Shown here one piece after another: positions 17,464 to 26,320 of a DNA stretch of 64,000 nucleotides. The DNA lies in contig CP148265.1 in the NCBI GenBank assembly GCA_045345765.1, forward strand, positions 310,001-374,000, read 5' to 3'. Under the pieces are notes generated by a model. It saw only the letters and a program-made list of their open reading frames with translations, was not told the origin of the DNA and did not search any database. A program made the translations under genes and the position numbers. This DNA comes from JAOARY01 sp045345765. Lineage in GTDB: Bacteria > Bacillota > Clostridia > Peptostreptococcales > Peptostreptococcaceae. Position 1 is the stretch's first letter, and the number at the start of each line of letters is the position of its first letter.

Positions 17464-18657
17464 TTATAAATCAAAAAATTTAGCTACATTAGAAATAGCA
17501 ACTTCCTTATATTTACTATCTATTGCACATGTAATTCTTATTTCAGATGTTGTTATCATTTTTATTTCTATATTATTTTCTCTAAAAATTTCAAACAATC
17601 TTGCTGCAATTCCACTACTATCTTTCATTCCCATTCCTACAACTGAAAATTTTGTTATATTTTCATCTACTTTTACATTATCAAATGATATAAATGATTT
17701 TAATAGTTTTAATATATCATTAGTGTCTGATTTTGGTACTGTAAATGATATATTTATCTTATTATTAAAAGGCATAGTCTGACTTATCATATCAACATTG
17801 ATATTTGCTTTTGCGATATTTGTAAATATCTTAGCAATTAAATTTATATCGTAATCTATATTTTCTATATTAACAGCAATATCATCATCACTTACAGCAA
17901 TTCCACTAACAGCTCTTTTTTCCATATCTAATCCCTCCGTAATATAAGTCCCCTTGGTATTTGAACAACTAAGTCCAACATATATTTCCTTATTATATTT
18001 TTGACCAAGCTCCACAGCTCTAGCATGCATAACACCTGCTCCTAAACTAGCTAATTCAAGCATTTCTTCATAAGATATTTCATCTAATTTTTTTGCTTCC
18101 TTATATAGTCTTGGATCAACTCCATATATACCATCAACATCCGTATATATTTCACATTTAGCATTTAATTTAACACTTAATGCAACAGCACTCGTATCCG
18201 ATCCACCTCTACCTAATGTCGTTATTTCATTATCATCTGATATACCTTGAAAGCCTGCAATTATAACAATTTTTCCTTTATTAAGTTGAGAATTTATTAT
18301 ATCTTCATCTATATCACTAATGCTTGATTTTCCATAAATTCCATTTGTCTTTAAATTTATTTGAAATGCATTAAAGGATATTGCATCAAATCCTAAATCT
18401 TTTAATTTGATTGCCAATAATGATGATGATACCATCTCTCCAGTTGCTATAAGTGCATCTAACTCTCGTTTATCTGGTTTTTTAGAAACTTCTAAAGAAA
18501 GTTTTATAAGTTCATTTGTTGTATTTCCCATTGCTGATACAACTACAACCATATTATGACCTTGTTTCTTTTTTTCTATTATGGACTTAGCTACTTTTTC
18601 TATTTTTTTTGTTGTTGAAACTGAACTACCACCATATTTTTGTACAATTGTTTGCAA
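17464..18657 (-). CDS. lysC: Aspartate kinase
   Basis: This enzyme phosphorylates L-aspartate, the first step to lysine, threonine and methionine. The 397-residue chain has the start QTIVQKYGGSSVSTTKKIEK, VVVSAMGNTTNELI, GEMVSSSLLA and TLGRGGSDTSAVALS of the kinase domain, then two ACT domains from about 265. The start is TTG (18657-18655) with AGGAGGG 8 bp upstream; no better start lies nearby. The ribosome site falls inside a hairpin controlled by a lysine riboswitch, so this is the lysine-regulated isoenzyme. Other lysine genes are not in the window. A CBS-domain gene follows. Confidence 0.95.
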   Translation of the reverse strand: MQTIVQKYGGSSVSTTKKIEKVAKSIIEKKKQGHNMVVVVSAMGNTTNELIKLSLEVSKKPDKRELDALIATGEMVSSSLLAIKLKDLGFDAISFNAFQINLKTNGIYGKSSISDIDEDIINSQLNKGKIVIIAGFQGISDDNEITTLGRGGSDTSAVALSVKLNAKCEIYTDVDGIYGVDPRLYKEAKKLDEISYEEMLELASLGAGVMHARAVELGQKYNKEIYVGLSCSNTKGTYITEGLDMEKRAVSGIAVSDDDIAVNIENIDYDINLIAKIFTNIAKANINVDMISQTMPFNNKINISFTVPKSDTNDILKLLKSFISFDNVKVDENITKFSVVGMGMKDSSGIAARLFEIFRENNIEIKMITTSEIRITCAIDSKYKEVAISNVAKFFDL

Positions 18658-18666
18658 AAAAAATCC

Positions 18667-18689
18667 CTCCTAAAATATTTAGGAGAGCT
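18667..18689 (-). promoter_or_regulatory. SD-sequestering hairpin and competing antisequestrator of lysC
   Basis: CTCCTAAA (18685-18678) pairs with TTTAGGAG (18674-18667), burying the AGGAGGG site of lysC. The AGCTCTCC segment (18689-18682) is also perfectly complementary to GGAGAGCT (18773-18766) at the aptamer 3' edge. The two pairings are mutually exclusive. Confidence 0.65.
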
Positions 18690-18759
18690 TTTAAAAAAAG
18701 TTATAGATTAGAAAACTATATAAGAATATATAGTAATATGTACTAAAAAAATCTATATA

Positions 18760-18929
18760 CCTTTTAGCTCTCCATTAAATTTAATATTCAATGACAGCCA
18801 TATACATATTATATATATAGCCAGGAAAGTATTTTGCCAAATATTTTCCTTCGGCTTTTATCCCTTTTTCTATGTTTTTACGTCTGCCGACTAATCATAG
18901 ATACTGATAATAAAAGCACCTCTAAAAAG
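18760..18929 (-). promoter_or_regulatory. Lysine riboswitch (L box) of lysC
   Basis: The minus-strand leader has the L-box landmarks in order: AGAGGTGC, CAGTATC, AAGGGATAAAAGCCGAAGG, a TTTGG/CCTGGC arm, GGCTGTCATTG and TGGAGAGCTA. P1 forms from CTTTTTAG (18929-18922) and CTAAAAGG (18767-18760). It stands directly before aspartokinase, the classical target. With lysine bound, P1 would hold the CTAAAAGG strand and disfavour the antisequestrator next to it. The downstream hairpin would then close the ribosome site, an OFF switch acting on translation. Confidence 0.92.
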
Positions 18930-18955
18930 TTTTTCAAATTATTAAATTTTTATTA

Positions 18956-18984
18956 GTTTAACATAACCTAAATAAAAAAATCAA
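18956..18984 (-). promoter_or_regulatory. Candidate lysC leader promoter
   Basis: TTGATT (18979-18984), a 17 bp spacer and TTAAAC (18956-18961) preceded by TATG lie just upstream of the riboswitch. The -10 box is weak. Confidence 0.4.
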
Positions 18985-19043
18985 TAGTTTTTTCGTTTTT
19001 TATTTAATTATTAAAATGTAAACGTTTTTTAATTTTACATCTA

Positions 19044-19072
19044 TAGACAAAGTTTCGATTTATCCGTAAAAT
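19044..19072 (+). promoter_or_regulatory. Candidate promoter of the nucleoid-associated protein gene
   Basis: TAGACA (19044-19049), a 17 bp spacer and TAAAAT (19067-19072) precede the gene at 19116. A cre-like ATGTAAACGTTTTTT lies just upstream at 19016-19030. Confidence 0.5.
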
Positions 19073-19115
19073 ATATTTTGTTATAAGAATTATATAAATA
19101 GAAGGGAGTTTTTTA

Positions 19116-20105
19116 ATGTCTGCACTTGGCATAAGAAAAGCTATTATTCACATAATAGATACTAATTTAGATATACCAGTACTTTCAAACAATGTTCTTC
19201 CATTAAATGCAGAAGTAGAAGAATTTATATTTAAACATATAGAAAAAACTATATTTGATGATGCTTTAAAAAAAGCTAGTTTTAGAGATTTTTCATCTAA
19301 TATCCCTGCAAAAATATCTTGTTTGATTGATGATCCAGATTTATTTGTAGCTTTAACTAAAGAAATATCTACTAAATTCTTTGAATTTCTAAAGAAAAAT
19401 CCTATAATAGATGCTTGTGATTTACTTTTTAGCATTTATGCTTTTGAAGATAAAAATTATTTTGCAATCTTTAAAATGACTTATAAAGATTCTTTTATCC
19501 ACTATGTTGATGGTCAAACAAATTCAATAGTAAAGCAAAAAACCACCCTGCCTATGCCTTCTCAAAAAATTGATGAAGCTGTTATTATTGATATTGATGA
19601 ACTTAGTATAGATATATTAGAAAAAAAAGTTGAAGTAAATGGCGAAAAAGTATTTTATCTTTCTGAATATATTATGGAAGCTGACACTAATTTATCTGTT
19701 AAGGATAAGGTAAAAATATTTGAAAAAACAAGCAAGAAATTTAAAAAAGAATTTATGAATGAAGGAATTGAAGATGATTTTAAGATAAAAGATGTGGTAT
19801 CAAAATCTATTGAAGAAAAAGGTGAAATAGATATTGATTATGTTGCAGATAATTTATTTGAAGAGAATTCTCAGGTAAAGGATATATTCATAGACTCATT
19901 TAAAGATAGTGGTATTGAAGAAAATAAAGTCCCTGTTAGTGAAAAAATTGCCAACAAAACTTATTTTAAACAAAAGATTAAAACAGACAATGGTATAGAT
20001 ATATCTTTACCTACAAATTATTGTACAAATAAGGATTTGGTTGAATTTGTAAATAATTCTGATGGAAGTGTATCTATAATTATTAAAAATGTAAAATTAA
20101 AATAA
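19116..20105 (+). CDS. 37-kDa nucleoid-associated protein family
   Basis: The 329-residue protein starts SALGIRKAIIHIIDTNLDIPVLS and matches the NA37/NdpA family (nucleoid-associated bacterial protein). In E. coli, YejK of this family binds the nucleoid. The first half carries the family motifs (LLFSIYAFEDKNYFAIFKMTYK, and the VIIDIDELSIDILEK strand). The second half is acidic and lysine-rich, ending in LVEFVNNSDGSVSIIIKNV. There is no signal peptide or membrane helix. GAAGGGAG precedes the ATG. The gene stands alone between the lysC leader and leuS, with its own promoter and a strong shared terminator. The function in clostridia is not established. Confidence 0.85.
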   Translation: MSALGIRKAIIHIIDTNLDIPVLSNNVLPLNAEVEEFIFKHIEKTIFDDALKKASFRDFSSNIPAKISCLIDDPDLFVALTKEISTKFFEFLKKNPIIDACDLLFSIYAFEDKNYFAIFKMTYKDSFIHYVDGQTNSIVKQKTTLPMPSQKIDEAVIIDIDELSIDILEKKVEVNGEKVFYLSEYIMEADTNLSVKDKVKIFEKTSKKFKKEFMNEGIEDDFKIKDVVSKSIEEKGEIDIDYVADNLFEENSQVKDIFIDSFKDSGIEENKVPVSEKIANKTYFKQKIKTDNGIDISLPTNYCTNKDLVEFVNNSDGSVSIIIKNVKLK

Positions 20106-20173
20106 ATATTATGATTCTTTTTAAATAATATTATGTATTTTACTAAAAATAAAAATTATACAAACAATATTAT

Positions 20174-20220
20174 AAAGGGGTCGTTACATAAAAAATTATA
20201 TTTATGTAATGACCCCTTTT
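20174..20220. terminator. Bidirectional terminator between the nucleoid protein gene and leuS
   Basis: AAAGGGGTC followed by GTTACATAAA pairs with TTTATGTAAT followed by GACCCCTTTT with one mismatch (20174-20192 with 20201-20220). It is flanked by A and T runs. Confidence 0.85.
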
Positions 20221-20300
20221 ATATTTCCATTTTATAATCTATACAAAAGAATTTGCCTTAATATAAAAAATCCTTTATATTTAAAATATTATAAAACTCT

Positions 20301-22709
20301 TTATTTAGCAACTATATTTACAAGTTTCTTAGGAACAGCTATTACTTTTATTATATTTTTGCCTTCAATAAAAGACTTAACTTTTTCATTATTCTTAGCT
20401 AATTCTTCCATTTCTTCTTTGCTTGCATTTGCTGGTATACTCATCTTATCTCTTAATTTTCCATTAACTTGGATAACTACTTCTACTTCATCTTTTACTA
20501 ATGCTTTTTCATCATAAGTTGGCCATATTTGTTCATGAACACTATCTTCATTTCCAAGCATTTCCCACATTTCTTCTGTAACATGAGGTATAAATGGAGC
20601 AAGCATAACAACTAATTTATTTCCTGCATCAACTAAAAGATTTGATTTAGCAGTATCTAATTCTTTATACTTATACATTTGATTAACTAATTCCATAACA
20701 GAAGATATTGCAGTATTAAAATTAAATCTTCCTGATACATCATCAGTCACTTTCTTAATAGTGTGATTAAGTGCAAATAAGAACTCTTTATCATTTTTAT
20801 CAAAATCATTTGAAGACTTATTTTCCATAGTCTTTAATTCTTCAACAAGTCTATAAACTCTTCCTATGAATCTATATGATCCTTCAACTCCATTATCTGA
20901 CCACTCTAAATCTCTTTCTGGTGGAGCTGCAAATAACATAAATAATCTAGCAGTATCTGCACCATATTCATCTATAATCTCAATAGGACTTACTACATTT
21001 CCTTTTGACTTAGACATCTTAGCTCCATCTTTTAATACCATTCCTTGAGTTAAAAGATTTTTAAAAGGCTCATCTATATTACACATACCTAAATCTCTCA
21101 TAACTTTTACAAAGAATCTTGAATATAATAAATGTAATATAGCATGCTCTACTCCACCTATATATTGATCTACATCCATCCATTTTTCCGCTTGTTCTTT
21201 CGAGAATGGTTGATTTTCATTCTTAGGATCTGTATATCTTAAGAAATACCATGATGAATCTATAAATGTATCCATTGTATCTGTTTCTCTTCTCGCTTGT
21301 TTATTACATTTTGGACAAGCTGTATATTTAAATTCTTCAGATGTAGTTAATGGAGACTCACCTTTACCCAAAAATTCTATATCAGTTGGAAGTGTAACAG
21401 GAAGATTTTGATGCTCAACTGGAACTATTCCACAGTCATCACAATAAACAACAGGTATTGGACAACCCCAATATCTTTGTCTTGATATTAACCAGTCTCT
21501 TAATCTGTAATTAACTGTTCTCTTTCCTATTTCTTCTTTTTCTAATTTGTCCATAATCTTATTGAAGCCATCATCTTTGTTAAGACCGTCAAATTCAGCA
21601 GAATTTATCATTATATCATCTTCATTTATAACTTCAATGATTTCTATATCATATTTTTTGGCAAAATCATTATCTCTTTCATCATGTGCAGGAACTGCCA
21701 TAACCGCACCAGTACCATAATCAGCTAATACATAATTAGCTATATATATTGGTACTCTTTTATTATTTAAAGGATTTATAGCATACTTACCAGTAAATAC
21801 TCCTTCTTTTTCTGTATCAGTTGAAGTTCTTTCTATTTCAGATAAATGTTGCATTTTCTTTTTAAATGCATTTACTTTCTCTTCATATTCAGTTCCTTTT
21901 ACTAACTGCGATACAAATTCATGTTCTGGAGCCATAACCATATAAGTTACTCCATATAATGTATCTGGTCTTGTAGTGAATACTCTCATTTTTTTATCGA
22001 AGTTTTCTATAGGAAAATCTACTTCAGCTCCAACACTCTTTCCAATCCAATTCTTCTGCATTGTTTTTACTTTATCTGGCCATCCATCTAATTTATCTAT
22101 ATCTTGTAATAATTCTTCTGCATAATCTGTTATTTTTAAATACCATTGTTCTAAGTCTTTTTTAATAACTTCACTATCACATCTTTCACACTTAGCATCT
22201 ACAACTTGTTCATTTGCAAGAACAGTTTCACAAGATGTACACCAGTTAACATATGATTTTTTCTTATATGCTAATCCTTTTTCAAAGAATTTTAAAAATA
22301 TCTCCTGAGTCCATCTATAATAATCTGGTTGGCAAGTTGCAACTTCTCTTTCCCAATCATAACTAAGACCTAATAAAGATAATTGTTCTTTCATCTCTTC
22401 TATATTTTTTAAAGTCCATTCGTTTGGATGAACATTATGTTTTATAGCTGCATTTTCAGCTGGTAATCCAAATGAATCCCATCCCATAGGATGTAATACA
22501 TTAAATCCTTGCATTTTTTTAAATCTTGCTACTACATCACCTATTGAGTAGTTTCTAACATGTCCCATATGAATTTTACCAGATGGATAAGGAAACATCT
22601 CAAGTACATAGTATTTTTCTTTATCGTTGTCCTCATTTGTTCTAAATGCATTTGTTTCTTTCCATTTATTTTGCCACTTTTTTTCTATTAGGCTGTAATT
22701 ATAAGCCAT
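20301..22709 (-). CDS. leuS: Leucyl-tRNA synthetase
   Basis: This class I synthetase charges tRNA-Leu. The 802-residue length from the ATG at 22709 (TTGGAGGTG site) is normal. The class I motifs HMGHVRNYSIGD (HIGH) and KMSKSKGN (KMSKS) are present. The CP1 editing domain has the threonine-rich TRPDTLYGVTYMV and GTGAVMAVPAHDERD. A Zn-type CxxC...CxxC pair occurs around WCTSCETV and CERCDSE. The upstream in-frame codons overlap the T-box terminator region and are not used. Expression is governed by a leucine T-box with its own promoter. Confidence 0.97.
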   Translation of the reverse strand: MAYNYSLIEKKWQNKWKETNAFRTNEDNDKEKYYVLEMFPYPSGKIHMGHVRNYSIGDVVARFKKMQGFNVLHPMGWDSFGLPAENAAIKHNVHPNEWTLKNIEEMKEQLSLLGLSYDWEREVATCQPDYYRWTQEIFLKFFEKGLAYKKKSYVNWCTSCETVLANEQVVDAKCERCDSEVIKKDLEQWYLKITDYAEELLQDIDKLDGWPDKVKTMQKNWIGKSVGAEVDFPIENFDKKMRVFTTRPDTLYGVTYMVMAPEHEFVSQLVKGTEYEEKVNAFKKKMQHLSEIERTSTDTEKEGVFTGKYAINPLNNKRVPIYIANYVLADYGTGAVMAVPAHDERDNDFAKKYDIEIIEVINEDDIMINSAEFDGLNKDDGFNKIMDKLEKEEIGKRTVNYRLRDWLISRQRYWGCPIPVVYCDDCGIVPVEHQNLPVTLPTDIEFLGKGESPLTTSEEFKYTACPKCNKQARRETDTMDTFIDSSWYFLRYTDPKNENQPFSKEQAEKWMDVDQYIGGVEHAILHLLYSRFFVKVMRDLGMCNIDEPFKNLLTQGMVLKDGAKMSKSKGNVVSPIEIIDEYGADTARLFMLFAAPPERDLEWSDNGVEGSYRFIGRVYRLVEELKTMENKSSNDFDKNDKEFLFALNHTIKKVTDDVSGRFNFNTAISSVMELVNQMYKYKELDTAKSNLLVDAGNKLVVMLAPFIPHVTEEMWEMLGNEDSVHEQIWPTYDEKALVKDEVEVVIQVNGKLRDKMSIPANASKEEMEELAKNNEKVKSFIEGKNIIKVIAVPKKLVNIVAK

Positions 22710-22745
22710 AATACACCTCCAAAATGTAATATATACTAAAAATTT

Positions 22746-22966
22746 TTGCAATAAAAAAATCTTCTACATCCCCTAATAGGGACGAGAAGATTATACTCGC
22801 GGTACCACCCTAATTGACTTAAATACATTAAGACCACTTAGATGATTATTAAAGGAATCAACCTAAAACCACTTATATTGGCAAGTTCAGGTTATACAAT
22901 TGCTAAGTTCCAGCATATCTTAGCTCTCTATAAATTGCTATAATTCCTTACTACTCCAAAGGTTTT
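22746..22966 (-). promoter_or_regulatory. T-box riboswitch of leuS
   Basis: The minus strand carries the T-box sequence GGGTGGTACCGCG (22799-22811). A strong terminator stem follows, AATCTTCT...AGAAGATT with a T-run, at about 22746-22786. Stem I closes with AAGGAAT/ATTCCTT, and a TTA leucine codon at 22866-22864 sits where the specifier loop should be. The UGGU bulge would pair with discriminator A of tRNA-Leu. Uncharged tRNA-Leu would favour the antiterminator and raise leuS expression. The specifier position is my tentative reading. Confidence 0.93.
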
Positions 22967-23001
22967 TTATTATTATAAAATTCTTTTATCAATTGTTATT
23001 T

Positions 23002-23030
23002 ATTATAATAAATTTCTTTTATTTTTTCAA
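23002..23030 (-). promoter_or_regulatory. leuS T-box promoter
   Basis: TTGAAA (23025-23030), a 17 bp spacer and TATAAT (23002-23007) lie just after the rsfS stop. They initiate the T-box leader near 22995. Confidence 0.7.
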
Positions 23031-23047
23031 GTTATTTTTATATTTTT

Positions 23048-23416
23048 TTAAGACATTTTTTGCAGTTCATCTAAATTTATAGTTGGTGCATCTTTCCATA
23101 TATTTTCTAAATTATAATGAATTCTTTGTTCTTTTGAAAATATATGAACCATTAGATCTCCATAATCTAATACATACCAACCAGATTCATCTCTTCCTTC
23201 TTTACCATGAGGCTCTAAATCAAATTCTTCTTTAATATTGTCTTCAATATTATCAGTAAGTGCATTTAATTGTCTTTTAGAAGACGCACTAGCTATAAGA
23301 AAATATCCTGTTAAAGATGATACTTTTCCTATTTCTAATACCTTTACATCCTCTCCTAATTTGTCCAATGCACTATCTACTGCTACCTTTAATAAGTCCA
23401 TAACTTTATAGTCCAT
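23048..23416 (-). CDS. rsfS: Ribosome silencing factor
   Basis: RsfS (YqeL) binds L14 on the large subunit and blocks joining to the small subunit under nutrient stress. The 122-residue chain shows the family pattern: VLEIGKVSSLTGYFLIASASSKRQLNAL, then PHGKEGRDESGWYVLDYGDLMVHIF and the YNLENIW end. It follows the LCP gene by 9 bp and ends the nadD-yqeK-LCP-rsfS run, the usual order in clostridia. Confidence 0.95.
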   Translation of the reverse strand: MDYKVMDLLKVAVDSALDKLGEDVKVLEIGKVSSLTGYFLIASASSKRQLNALTDNIEDNIKEEFDLEPHGKEGRDESGWYVLDYGDLMVHIFSKEQRIHYNLENIWKDAPTINLDELQKMS

Positions 23417-23425
23417 ATTTCCCCC

Positions 23426-24385
23426 CTAATTGTATGCTACTGTATTATTATAGTTTTTCAAAGATATAAAAGCTCCTCTTATATCTTCTATATAATTTTT
23501 ATCAACTATATAATAATATATCCCATTTATCATCTTTGATTCACCTTTTAGAGTATATTTTTGAATTTCACTAGGATTTACATCTTTAGCCTTCATAGCC
23601 AAACCAAGCATATCTCCTATTTGTAAATCAGTTTCAACATACATGTGTAAAGTATTTATATAATCTGGTATTTTTGTTATTGATGCAGGTGATAATACTT
23701 TTTTTATTAAAGAATCTAAAAATTGTTGTTGCGCCTGAATTCTTCCTAAATCTTGATTACTATAGCCTTTTCTAAATCTTAAAAACTCCATTGCCTTTTG
23801 ACCATTCAATACTTGTTTTCCTTTTTTAAGATCTATATGCAGTGGAGGATCTGCATAAGGATCATGATAGTACATATTCATAGGAACATTCACTTCTACT
23901 CCACCAACATCGTCTACAGTCTTAAATAATGCATTGTAATCAACCTTAACATAATGATGTATTGGTATTCCAAGCAGACTCTTAACTGCATATATTGAAC
24001 CACCAACACCATCATAAGCATGTGCATGATTTATCTTATCTTCTCCAGCTCTACCTCTTATTTTCACCCTTGAATCCCTTGGTATTGATACTATTGAAGC
24101 TTTATTTTGAGTTGTATCTAAACTAAGAACCATCATAGTATCTGTTCTTGAATTATGAGTATTTTTTCCTTTTAAGCTATCTACCCCTAAAAGTAAAATA
24201 TTTATAATATCTTCATCTTGATCTTTTTGTTCATCTTTTGTGCTATCAAGATTATGTTTTAATCTTGTTATTTCAACAATTTCTTGTTCTTTTGTCATTT
24301 GGCTATTCACATAAAAACCTAGGCCTGTGAATATTGTAGCAAATATAACAAAGAACACCAAAAAAGTTCTAAAAAAAGCTTTCAT
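23426..24385 (-). CDS. LytR-CpsA-Psr family glycopolymer transferase
   Basis: LCP proteins transfer anionic polymers from lipid carriers to peptidoglycan outside the membrane. The 319-residue chain has one N-terminal transmembrane helix (about 5-27). The LCP domain has NILLLGVDSLKGKNTHNSRTD, MVLSLDTT, SIPRDSRVKIRG, KINHAHAYDGVGGSI, VKVDYNALFKTVDDVGGVEV and FLRFRKGYSNQDLGRIQAQQ. The Asp and Arg residues of the polyprenyl phosphate pocket are in place. It lies between yqeK and rsfS with tight spacing. Confidence 0.93.
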   Translation of the reverse strand: MKAFFRTFLVFFVIFATIFTGLGFYVNSQMTKEQEIVEITRLKHNLDSTKDEQKDQDEDIINILLLGVDSLKGKNTHNSRTDTMMVLSLDTTQNKASIVSIPRDSRVKIRGRAGEDKINHAHAYDGVGGSIYAVKSLLGIPIHHYVKVDYNALFKTVDDVGGVEVNVPMNMYYHDPYADPPLHIDLKKGKQVLNGQKAMEFLRFRKGYSNQDLGRIQAQQQFLDSLIKKVLSPASITKIPDYINTLHMYVETDLQIGDMLGLAMKAKDVNPSEIQKYTLKGESKMINGIYYYIVDKNYIEDIRGAFISLKNYNNTVAYN

Positions 24386-24402
24386 ATTTTAATTTCACCT
24401 CA

Positions 24403-24987
24403 TTAATATTTTAATTCTTTTAGAATTTGATTTCTAGCTTCTATAGTATTTTTATGTATAAGTACAGATTTTTTTAATAAAAAATTTATACTATTATTAA
24501 ATGATTCTAATAAAGCCTGATTCAAATCAATTTCATATGCTAATTTTCTTAAATTATCAACACCATCATAATTTCTATTTTCTTCAATATAGTCAGCTAA
24601 ATAAATTATTTTTTCTAATTTAGTCATATTTTTTCTTCCCGTTGTATGGTATTCTATTGAATTTAACACATCTAAATCTTTTATATTATATTCATTTTCA
24701 GCTATGAATTTAGCTACTTTTCCATGTATTATAGAGTAATCTAATTTTTCAATTTCATCCAATGCTATATTATATTTTTCTACATATGAGTGTAATTCTT
24801 CATCTGTCATATATTTAGCAAAATCATGAAATAATGATGATAATATTACTTTATCAATTGATTCTTCATAAATTTCTGCTAATTTTACAGCAGATTTTTC
24901 TACACCTATAGTATGTTTATATCTGCTATCTTTTAAATTTTTCTTTAATATATCTCTTATTTCATCAATTCTTATTTCACTATTCAT
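24403..24987 (-). CDS. yqeK: YqeK-type HD-domain Ap4A hydrolase
   Basis: This 194-residue HD-domain protein has the metal-binding pattern KHTIGVEKSAVKLAEIY, LFHDFAKYM (HD), SIIHGKVAKFIAENEY, YHTTGRKNMTKLEKIIYLADYIEENR. The YqeK family hydrolyses diadenosine tetraphosphate symmetrically to ADP. AAAGGTGAG precedes the ATG. It follows nadD by 33 bp and precedes the LCP gene, as in many Firmicutes. Confidence 0.94.
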   Translation of the reverse strand: MNSEIRIDEIRDILKKNLKDSRYKHTIGVEKSAVKLAEIYEESIDKVILSSLFHDFAKYMTDEELHSYVEKYNIALDEIEKLDYSIIHGKVAKFIAENEYNIKDLDVLNSIEYHTTGRKNMTKLEKIIYLADYIEENRNYDGVDNLRKLAYEIDLNQALLESFNNSINFLLKKSVLIHKNTIEARNQILKELKY

Positions 24988-25020
24988 AACAAACTCACCT
25001 TTTTTCTTTGATATTCAAAT

Positions 25021-25626
25021 TTAATTATCATATAAATTATGTTTTATAATATATCTTTCAACATTTTCTGGTATCAAATATTTAATAGATTTTCTTTCTA
25101 AAATATTCTTTCTTATACCTGTTGATGAAATGTCTAAGGACGGCACATGAATTGTAAATACATCCTTATCATAATTATCTTTTATATATTTTAAAGCTTC
25201 TTTAAATTTTTTCATATCAATTCCAGGTCTTGTAGCTCCTATAAAATTTGCCAAAGAAAATAGTTCATCTGCTTTATACCAGTCTTTCATATCACAAAAT
25301 GCATCTGCACCTGTTATAAAATATAATTCATCATCTTTATGTATTTGTTTTATTCTCTTTAGAGTATCTACTGTGTAAGAATATCCATCTCTTTCAAGTT
25401 CAATTGTTGAAACTCTAAAATTATCATTACTTATGGTTGCTAATATAGTCATATTGTATCTATGATATTTTTTTGTTATCTTTCTCATCTTATGTGGTGG
25501 ATTCCCTGTTGGTACAAACAATATATAATCTAAACCAAATTTAATTCTTACTGTTTCTGCTGTTGATAAATGCCCATAATGTATGGGATCAAAAGTGCCA
25601 CCCATTATCCCTATTTTTTTACTCAT
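25021..25626 (-). CDS. nadD: Nicotinate-nucleotide adenylyltransferase
   Basis: NadD adenylates nicotinate mononucleotide in NAD synthesis. The 201-residue chain has the nucleotidyltransferase motif GIMGGTFDPIHYGHLSTAE, VPTGNPPHK, the YSYTVDTL segment and the ISSTGIRKNI motif near the C-terminus. It sits in the obgE-yhbY-nadD-yqeK order typical of Firmicutes. A hairpin terminator and a small zinc-ribbon gene separate it from yhbY. Confidence 0.96.
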   Translation of the reverse strand: MSKKIGIMGGTFDPIHYGHLSTAETVRIKFGLDYILFVPTGNPPHKMRKITKKYHRYNMTILATISNDNFRVSTIELERDGYSYTVDTLKRIKQIHKDDELYFITGADAFCDMKDWYKADELFSLANFIGATRPGIDMKKFKEALKYIKDNYDKDVFTIHVPSLDISSTGIRKNILERKSIKYLIPENVERYIIKHNLYDN

Positions 25627-25727
25627 TCAAACACATCCCAATATAATTTTTATATCTAGACTAAAGAAATTATACATTATCACTAAAAAAAATTAAAGTT
25701 ACAACACTTTACAATCTTTTAAGAAAA

Positions 25728-25750
25728 GCTACCCATCTTAAACGGGTAGC
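25728..25750 (-). terminator. Terminator overlapping the end of the 64-residue protein gene
   Basis: GCTACCC (25750-25744) and GGGTAGC (25734-25728) form a stem followed by TTTTC. The first arm lies inside the last codons of the gene ending at 25738. Confidence 0.7.
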
Positions 25751-25932
25751 CTAGTCTTATCTTTTAGAAATATATCCTGTTTTGAGTTTTCTACTATTAA
25801 AAACCATTCGTTGCATGTCTTACATCTAAAATAAATTTTTAAGACTTCTTCATTTTCTATTATCTTAATATTTTTATCCTCAGCGGAATTTATCTGTGTA
25901 ACTGTGTTGCATCCATCACAATAAAAAATCAT
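25738..25932 (-). CDS. Small protein with two CxxC pairs, zinc-ribbon-like
   Basis: This protein of 64 residues begins MIFYCDGCNTVTQINS and later has FRCKTCNEWFLIV. The two CxxC pairs about 30 residues apart suggest a small zinc ribbon. AGGTGAG precedes the ATG. It sits between yhbY and nadD and has its own terminator at the stop codon. I do not recognise a named family. A role in RNA or ribosome metabolism would be a guess from context only. Confidence 0.7.
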   Translation of the reverse strand: MIFYCDGCNTVTQINSAEDKNIKIIENEEVLKIYFRCKTCNEWFLIVENSKQDIFLKDKTRLPV

Positions 25933-26002
25933 AAGAACTCACCTCAAATAAAGCATATTCTTAATTATACATTATAAATGAATATATCTCTTTTTTCTAG
26001 AC

Positions 26003-26302
26003 TTATTTTGGAAGTCTTATAGTTCTATACTCTTTATCCGAAGCCATTCTATATAATGTAAACTTAGAGCCTATTGATTGAACAAACTCAGCACCTAATT
26101 TTTCACACACTTCGTTAGCTGTATCCTTTGCATCAAGACCACTATTTTCTAAAATAGTAACCTTAACTATTTCTTTTCTTTCTAACATTGCATCTAATTG
26201 ATTTATAAATCCTTCATTAACTCCATCTTTACCAATTTGTATTATTGGCTTTAATGGGTTAGCTAATTTTTTTAAATAAGATCTTTGTTTTCCTTTAAGC
26301 AT
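26003..26302 (-). CDS. yhbY: YhbY family RNA-binding protein (CRM domain)
   Basis: This 99-residue protein consists of one CRM domain, with the start LKGKQRSYLKKLANPLKPIIQIGKDGVNEGFINQLD. YhbY associates with pre-50S ribosomal particles in E. coli. The usual GxxG RNA-binding loop is read here as GKDG. It lies 18 bp after obgE, whose product also acts in 50S assembly, in the conserved obgE-yhbY order. Confidence 0.94.
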   Translation of the reverse strand: MLKGKQRSYLKKLANPLKPIIQIGKDGVNEGFINQLDAMLERKEIVKVTILENSGLDAKDTANEVCEKLGAEFVQSIGSKFTLYRMASDKEYRTIRLPK

Positions 26303-26320
26303 ATTATACCATCCTTTATT

